From the NCBI GenBank assembly GCA_022592435.1, contig JABYQS010000697.1, forward strand, positions 1-15,234: DNA of 15,234 nt. Reading direction: 5' to 3'. Made by a program: the position numbers and the translations under genes. Below are positions 9,577 to 15,234 of this stretch, one piece after another (the stretch's first letter is position 1; each line of letters begins with the position of its first letter). The notes beneath the pieces are model-generated. The model did not search any database, was not told where the DNA came from, and saw only the letters and a list, made by a program, of their open reading frames with translations. This DNA comes from Cerioporus squamosus (Eukaryota > Basidiomycota > Agaricomycetes > Polyporales > Polyporaceae).

Positions 9577-10274
9577 ATGACTCAACGTGGTCGTACGCTG
9601 TCCGGAGAAGCTGAGCATCGACTGCGCATGTACACTATTCTGACCCTGTAAACCAGCTCAGCTGCCCCTTTCGCAGCCATCGTCAGTCATCGGACTATCG
9701 AGGGGATCCAAACTGTCGTCTTCTGGCGCAGGTTTTGGCGGTCGTGCGACCCACATCAGAGGTCGCGGGATACCGGAATGGTACCATTCAATCTCAGCGC
9801 ATCCCGACAAATGCCCCCGATAAACACCTCGCATATGTCATGGCACACGTGAAGCGCGATTAGTGCCTTTTGATCAGTCGAGTTCACATCCAATCCACAG
9901 ACGAGGAGTTCTCTACATAGCAAGCACCACGACCACCCCGCCGCCGTGCACAGGCCTCGCGGTCGCAGTACTTCGCCCCAGAGCCCGCGGGAAGGCCAGC
10001 CACCCTTCCTCGCACGCCCGCTCTCGTCGTATCAGTCACTTTGGCTACCGCCTACGGCGCCGCTCAGCTCATCGCGAGGTTCGAACCTTCTCGGCCGCTC
10101 TCTCGGGAACTATCGGTGGCTCGCTGGCCGCCTTTAAGTATACTGAGTTTCCCGGTGTACACCGTGTCATCGATATCGCCTCGGGCCCTCGCTACAACAC
10201 CCACGAAGGTCGCGTACAGACTGCGCTGAGAAAGGGAGGAAAAGAAAGGGCGGGACAGCAAGAGCAAGACCGAT
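9577..10274. other. Intergenic between the tandem sirtuins
   Basis: About 700 bp of 3' UTR of the first sirtuin and promoter of the second. An open frame at 9863-10309 overlaps the start of the second sirtuin in another frame, has a Ser/Arg/His-rich translation and no known domain, so I read it as chance. CACGTG at 9846-9851 is an E-box core. No repeat or remnant of the duplication is visible by eye. Confidence 0.5.
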
Positions 10275-10292
10275 ATGACGTTCCATTCAGCA

Positions 10293-11925
10293 ATGGACGA
10301 CCCCGATGAGCTGCTGATGCTCTACGATGGCCCGACGGCAGTCCTCGAAGGCCGAGACATAGCTTCGGTTGCCAAGTACATGAAGTCCCCGCAATGCAAG
10401 CGAGTATTTGTGATGGTAGGCCTTGCTCATACCTAGTTCAGTGGGATGCCATCATTGTCCAAGTACTGACTATCATGGAGGTACTTTCTAGCTCGGTGCA
10501 GGTGAGCTGCACTTGTGGGTATTGTGGAACGCGTATCCTGACCATGGTCATCATAGGTGTCAGCACGGCAGCCGGCATCCCGGACTTCAGATCTCCTAGA
10601 ACGAGTATGTGCAAGTTTGCCTTAGCGAACCCTACCTAACACTAACTTTCCTCAGGATTATATGTACGCGAGCGTTCCACTTCCGCATTACCACGAGCTG
10701 CAACCGACACTCACTCGCTGATACAGGCGATGCTAGCAAAGTTGAACCTCCCATATCCTCGGGCCGTCTTCGAGCTGAACTACTTCCGCTTCCACCCAAT
10801 ACCCTGTAGGTATACTTTCGCGTTGCTCACATCCCAAGCTAACCGACCTACGGCCGTTTGCGCCGACGGTGGATGCAGTTTACACACTCACTCGCGAGCT
10901 CTACCCCGGCCGCTACCGGCCAACGCTGACACACACCTTCGTGAAACTGCTCTCCGACCGGGGCCTGCTTCACACTTGTTTCACGCAGAACATCGACACC
11001 CTCGAGCGGCAGGCCGGCATCCCCGCAGAGAAGCTTGTGGAGGCCAACGGCAGCTTCGCGTCGCAGCATTGCATCGACTGCAAGAAGGAATACGACTCCG
11101 CGCGGATGCGCGAGGCAGTTGAGAAGGGCGAGGTCGTCTGCTGCGACAAAGAATCGTGCGCAGGCCTCGTCAAGCCGGATATTGTATTCTTCGGCGAGTC
11201 GGTGAGCCCTGCCTCCCGCACAGGCTGTGCTGCTGCAACTGCTGACATCGATACATACGCAGATGCCAGAGCTTCTCTCCCAGTCGATCCCAAAGATCGG
11301 CAGCGCGGACCTGCTCTTCGTCATCGGCACCTCGCTCACCGTGCAGCCCTTCGCCAAGCTCGCGTCCATGGCGCCCGAGTCGTGTCCGCGGGTGCTCATC
11401 AACCTCGACTTCGCAGGGGACATCGGCACGCGCGCGGACGACGTGCTCCTCCTCGGCAGGTGCGACACCATCGTCCGCGACCTCTGCCGCGAGCTAGGCT
11501 GGGAGGAGACCCTGGACCGCGAATGGGCGAAGACCGAGATCCCGGGCTCTCAGTCCGCGTCGCTCGCAGCAAGCGCTCTGCCGCCAGAGAGGGCGTTCAG
11601 GACGAATGCGCTAATGGACGCGGTCGTTCCGCACGAGCAGGTTGAGATCGGGTCGACGTCGAACGGGACGAGCACGCCGACGGCTGCGGAGTGGCAGGAG
11701 AAGCTCGAGGCAGCCGACTCGCTGTCGGAGCGGCTGAGGGTGGCGTTGGAGTGCTCGGAGAAGGTGGTCCCGCTGTTGGAAGAGGCGGCGATTACGTTCC
11801 CAGCGCGCACCCTCAGTGCGGAGGAGATCCTGTTGGCGTCGGGTGCCGTGGATGACTCGCCGTCGATAGAGGAACCGCCTTTCATAGTCACTCCGCCTGC
11901 CATTGCAGTGGAAGGGAAGTCATGA
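10293..11925 (+). CDS. Class I sirtuin paralogue with catalytic His replaced by Asn (probable pseudo-enzyme)
   Basis: Seven exons: 10293-10415, 10492-10501 (10 nt), 10557-10604, 10656-10663 (8 nt), 10727-10805, 10879-11201 and 11263-11925, giving 417 aa with no break. The NAD-binding LGAGVSTAAGIPDFRS, TQNID, VKPDIVFFGES and GTSLTVQPFA motifs are all kept. The general-base His is Asn146: EANGSF where the neighbour has EAHGSF, a CAC to AAC change. The neighbour's ETGLY reads RTRLY here (Arg59, Arg61), LINME reads LINLD, and the second zinc pair is CC-DKES-C (177/178 and 183) instead of C-x2-C. NAD binding may persist, but deacylation should be strongly reduced. The start MDDPDELL lacks a myristoylation signal; an in-frame ATG at 10275 adds six residues. 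The C-terminal 120 residues do not resemble those of the neighbour. Full frame and splice sites argue against a plain pseudogene; a binding, scaffold or dominant-negative role is inference. Confidence 0.92.
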
Positions 11926-12157
11926 GGTTTATGGTGGACTTGGGTATATAGGATTGGCATCTGTATCATTGTTCATCGGCTGCTGTGCCGAATTGTAGGT
12001 TCTCTTGCTAGGATCGTTTCGCGTCTTTTGTAACTTGTACATCATCATTGTCTCATCTATGATCTCTACATCTCTATCAAAGTGTCCGTTCGATAGTTCG
12101 TGAACATCGTCCCTGGAGAAGCGAACTCTCACCTAGAGATATGCGCTTTCAGGAAGT
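11926..12157. other. Convergent 3' region, sirtuin paralogue / hydrolase
   Basis: The second sirtuin and the hydrolase end tail to tail over 232 bp, so the stretch should hold two 3' UTRs and polyadenylation sites. It is T-rich compared with the coding DNA. No gene, repeat or strong hairpin was seen. Confidence 0.5.
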
Positions 12158-13377
12158 CTATGGCTTGATCGAACAACCCTTCGGCACCTCCGAACTCTGC
12201 TCTGCGTCGGGCTCGTAATCGAAGGAGTGTTCCTTGCCCTCGACGATCTTAAGCTCCGCATGGACACCGGCGTCCCGCAGGCGCCTGTGCATGTTCTTGG
12301 ACTCCCGGACCCACACCGCAGAGTCAGCAGAGCCGTGAAGGAGGAGCGTGGGAGGGAAAGAGGAGACGTCAGCGAATTGGGGAAAGAGAGGCAGATGCTC
12401 TGGTGGGATCGCGCCACGGTGTCTATCGGCACCGGTGTCGAAGGAGTCGGGGCCTTCTGCGAGTAGTCCATCCTGCGAGAGTAGTTCGCGTAGGGTAGCA
12501 CTCAAGCTGGGGGCATGCAAGCCGGTGAGATAGTCTAGGTAGGTGCCAGTCTGCAGGTAGAGTCGACCGAGGAGCATTCTAGGGTTAGCAGGAAAGTTGG
12601 GTATGTGATGTGTAGGTGGATGATAAGCCAGAGGAGAATCGTTGACGACGGGGGACTGGAGACACGCAGGATAGAGAAACTCGGCGAAGTCTTCAGGGTC
12701 CAGGATCTCGCGTCCGCGGAGGAAGGGAGAGGTCTTGTGGGCAAGGTATATCCACGTCTTGATGATATAATTATGTGATGGTTGAAATAAAGGGATGGGA
12801 GACTCACCAACATGTCACCACCCATCCCGTAGAGGGACAGGGCTACCTTCGGCTTCGGGGACGCGCACGAGGCTGCGTAGTACACGCACATGCCGCCCGC
12901 ACTGCTCCCCGCGACTGCCAGCGCACTTGGGTCTATCTCGAAGGAAGGATTCCCTTCAATCTCGCACGCCTCACGGATCCTGTGGTTCGCCTCTACCTCC
13001 AGGAAAGAGAACAGATCCTTGACATCGTGCAGGATTTTGTGACCAGTAGCGGGTGTTAACAAGGTGTAATCTGCCGATATGAACGCCATTCCGGATGACG
13101 TTACACGTCCTGGGTTAAGTTCAGAGTATGCCATAAACCGACCTCGAGAGGCGGGAGCGACTCGACAGTCTGAAGACGCACTGTGCAGCCAGCTAGGAAA
13201 CCAGCTCCGTCTGTTGCCGACTGTGAGGGATCCTCCATGGAAGTAGACCACCGCTGGAGTCGCCGAGGAACCGATGCCCGCAGGAGTTGTGGAAGGCGGA
13301 TAGATGTCGACGTGAACGGGCTGATTGCTGACGTCGCATTTGTAGACGAACGTCAAGCAACTCGGAGGGGTCTGCAT
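12158..13377 (-). CDS. Alpha/beta-hydrolase fold-3 family esterase-like protein
   Basis: Probably a carboxylester hydrolase; the substrate is unknown. Three exons, 13377-13182, 13109-12808 and 12757-12158, give 365 aa in a continuous frame. Residues 42-49 read AVVYFHGG, the oxyanion-hole HGG motif of the hormone-sensitive-lipase-like family. MAFISADYTLL follows at 73-83. The nucleophile is Ser135 in AVAGSSAGG, Asp311 is in LLLHGSADSAV, and His343 is in GKEHSFDYEP, so the triad is complete. No signal peptide is visible at the start MQTPPSCLTFVYKCDV, which suggests an intracellular enzyme. Length fits the family. It converges on the second sirtuin and diverges from APC2. Both introns have good GTGCGT or GTGAGT donors; the first joins WFPSWLHR to RVTSSG. 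Confidence 0.9.
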
Positions 13378-13482
13378 CCTGCACGTCTATAGGAGTTAAC
13401 GAGACCAGCAAAGTAGATCAAGTGTGGAGGCCGTCTATAGAGTGAGACGAAGGCTCAGCCGTACAAAGCGCAGAGATATATG

Positions 13483-13585
13483 GTGGTTGGTGGAGGAGGC
13501 AGGAGGACCAGCGGCTCCTCGGCGCGCGGCTCACGCGCACGAGCTCGCGCACGACGCGACGCGACGCGCCTCAGCCACCAACCAC
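13483..13585. repeat. Inverted repeat flanking a GC-rich core
   Basis: GTGGTTGGTGG at 13483-13493 is the exact reverse complement of CCACCAACCAC at 13575-13585. Continuing inward to 13500 and 13568 gives about 18 bp with two mismatches. The spacer is very rich in CG dinucleotides. It could form a cruciform, or simply present a factor site in both directions in a divergent promoter. Confidence 0.7.
13533..13568. promoter_or_regulatory. Cluster of ACGCG (MCB-core-like) motifs
   Basis: ACGCG occurs at 13533-13537 and then three times head to tail at 13554-13568. ACGCG is the core of the MluI cell-cycle box bound by the fungal MBF complex. The cluster lies about 90 bp before the APC2 ATG, a cell-cycle gene. 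Binding is inferred, and CG-rich DNA makes chance copies likelier. Confidence 0.4.
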
Positions 13586-13660
13586 GATCAACTCTAGGAC
13601 CCTGCTATCCTCCTTGAGGTGCAATGGCAGCCATCTACTCGTGAAGCAGGTCCAAAGCAA

Positions 13661-15234
13661 ATGGAACAACTCTTCGCTCGTCTGAACAGAGGAGAGCCGG
13701 GGATCACTGGGCTGCTTGCGTTCAGCGAGGTCCGCCACTCCTGTTCGTCCAGTCCGAACCGTACTCATATCCTGTCGGTCACTGATTTGCATAGGCATGG
13801 AGAATTGCGACGGGCTTCCTATACCCGAGAGACCTGAATGATCCTACTCCCCCTAAGGAATACAGTGCGTTCACCGATTCCGTGCGGGCGGCATACCGAG
13901 TGCTGAGGTTTCCAAGGCATGCAGGATGTGCGGGCATCCTTTGAGTTCCTCAGCAAGGCGAAGATGCTACCTCTCTTGATGGAGAACTTCCTTGGTGGGT
14001 GGTAGTTCCCAGTGCTGCAAGGTTGGCACTTCTTACTCTTACCTCCCAGAGGACATGAGGAAGCAACAACACCTCATCGAGCGCGATATAAACAAGTATA
14101 TGGCTGAGTACGAGGTGCGTCGACATTGAAGTTGTGGAGCTGCCGCTGATAGCGAGGAACGCAGGCGGCGGATACTCTACTCCAGATCCCATCGCAAGAC
14201 TACTGTTCAGGCTTGTGGAATGGTACAGGGCATGGTCGCCGATCCCAGAGTAAGCCCAGCCAGATGTACTGTCAGACCGCGTCTCATCTTTTCGCAGGTT
14301 AGGGTCCATACTCCTCTCTGCATACACGCTAGCCTTCCAGACCCACCTCTACTCTTCCTTCCCGCCGTCCTTCTCGCGCGGCTTCAAGCAACTCATAGCA
14401 TCCACGTTCTCATTGGTGAACGCATCTTGCCCGCCGCCGTGGGCGCTGCCTCCGGAACCTCAACCATCGACCTCCACAGCCCCTTCCCGCCCCGACTTGC
14501 CCTTGTGGTCCGCATGCGAGGGACTTGGGCTGCTGGACCGCTACGAGTCGCTTATTGCCAGCGTCTGCTACGAGTACATCGAAGCTCATGTCATGGAGAC
14601 ATGCGCGAAGAAGTGGAACGAGTCGATGTTGGCGTACTTGAGGGAATGGATGGCCGAGAAGGTCGTACCATGGATGGTAATGCCATATGCGAGAGGGGCA
14701 CGGAGTGGTGAGCGATATTCGCTAATATTGTCGTTGCCAGCGTGCAAAATGTATGATGCCCTCCACCTATACAGCGGAAGAAGCGCGCCAGATGCTGCAG
14801 GGCGTTGGTTCAAGGTTCGATACCACGTGTGCAAGACACTATGCGACCTTCGGTAGGTCGTCGCACTTGCTCGAACTTGGATGTCGGCATTCCCTCACAC
14901 TATCGCCCCAGATTGCAAGAGTTGTTCGACATTATTGTCGACCACCCCGACTCCCTACCAGCACTGGAAGACCTGAAGGTAGGATCCGAAATGCTGGATA
15001 CGCGGAGCTTCGCTGACATTCTCTAGGAATGTCTCAGCCGAGTGGACCAGCGCGACGAACTGGTGAAAAGCTTACGCAAAGCGTATGTACCCTCTTGGAT
15101 GCTCGGGGTGGGTGTTTCTGATGAGCCGTGCAGTAATAGGAAGCGACTCTTGCACCCCGGCGCAGACACGAAGGTCATCATCGAGCAATACGTGAACACG
15201 ATGCACTGTCTGCGGTTCCTAGATCCACCGGGCG
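13661..15234 (+). CDS. APC2: Anaphase-promoting complex subunit 2 (cullin-like scaffold), 5' part
   Basis: APC2 is the cullin-type scaffold of the APC/C ubiquitin ligase, which drives mitotic exit. Exons read approximately 13661-13729, 13795-13994, 14050-14118, 14165-14249, 14298-14707, 14775-14852, 14912-14978, 15027-15082 and 15134 to the window end. Diagnostic blocks include RLNRGEPGITGLLAFSE, LAFQTHLYSSFP, YESLIASVCYEYIEAHV, HVCKTLCDLR, IIVDHPDSLPALEDLKECL, RVDQRDELVKSLRKA and NRKRLLHPGADTK. The conserved C-terminal cullin-homology and RING-binding region lies beyond the window. Two frame breaks are visible against the family pattern: one extra base near 13911-13914 (before DVRASFEFLS) and one missing base near 14814-14822 (between VGSRF and YHVCKT). 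An essential single-copy gene is unlikely to be broken, so sequence error is my first reading. The start is uncertain; 13661 is the first in-frame ATG after a stop at 13595. The junction 14118/14165 is the least certain. Confidence 0.87.

Larger units (their letters stand above)
13378..13660. promoter_or_regulatory. Divergent promoter region, hydrolase / APC2
   Basis: 283 bp separate the two start codons. The stretch contains ATATAT at 13476-13481, a GC-rich block with four ACGCG motifs, and an inverted repeat that flanks this block. If APC2 has an additional upstream exon (possible acceptor just before 13598), part of this would be intron or leader. Confidence 0.5.

Noticed and set aside
9863..10309. 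148-aa plus-strand open frame between the sirtuins
   Set aside because: Ser/Arg/His-rich with no domain, and it overlaps the start of the second sirtuin in another frame.
7961..11925. CRISPR array, insertion sequence or recent mobile element around the duplicated genes
   Set aside because: No direct-repeat array, terminal repeats or transposase-like frames were seen; the duplication looks like an old tandem gene copy.

Overview
The window looks like nuclear DNA of a filamentous basidiomycete, most likely a wood- or litter-decaying agaricomycete. It is fairly GC-rich, and the genes are cut by many short GT-AG introns (mostly about 45-85 nt) that leave micro-exons of 8-26 nt. It carries a secreted class II (fungal) haem peroxidase. 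All calls rest on reading frames, splice sites and remembered family motifs; no database search was possible.

Layout. (1) 1-816, minus: 5' part of an NAD(P)H-hydrate epimerase, running off the left edge. (2) 895-1644: gene-free, with two strong palindromes. (3) 1645-3249, minus: class II peroxidase in about 11 exons. (4) 3423-4958, plus: MYND zinc-finger protein in three exons, divergent from the peroxidase over 173 bp, with a TATA box. (5) 5350-7737, plus: S28 serine peptidase in 12 exons. (6) 7961-9576 and 10293-11925, plus: two tandem class I sirtuin paralogues with the same seven-exon structure. (7) 12158-13377, minus: alpha/beta-hydrolase in three exons, convergent with the second sirtuin. 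(8) 13661 to the right edge, plus: 5' part of the anaphase-promoting complex subunit 2 gene, divergent from the hydrolase; the shared upstream region holds an inverted repeat around a tandem ACGCG array.

The genes do not form one pathway. The peroxidase and the S28 peptidase are secreted-type enzymes that fit a saprotroph. The epimerase and APC2 are housekeeping. The sirtuins use NAD, and the epimerase repairs damaged NAD(P)H, but they are far apart and nothing shows co-regulation.

The most interesting signal is the sirtuin pair. The upstream copy keeps every catalytic motif and begins with a good N-myristoylation signal. The downstream copy has the catalytic His replaced by Asn, the Gly of the TGLY motif replaced by Arg, an altered zinc-Cys spacing and no myristoylation signal, yet its reading frame and exon structure are intact. 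It looks like a maintained pseudo-sirtuin. A second signal is that apparent one-base frameshifts occur only in the two housekeeping genes at the window edges, while the genes between them read cleanly.
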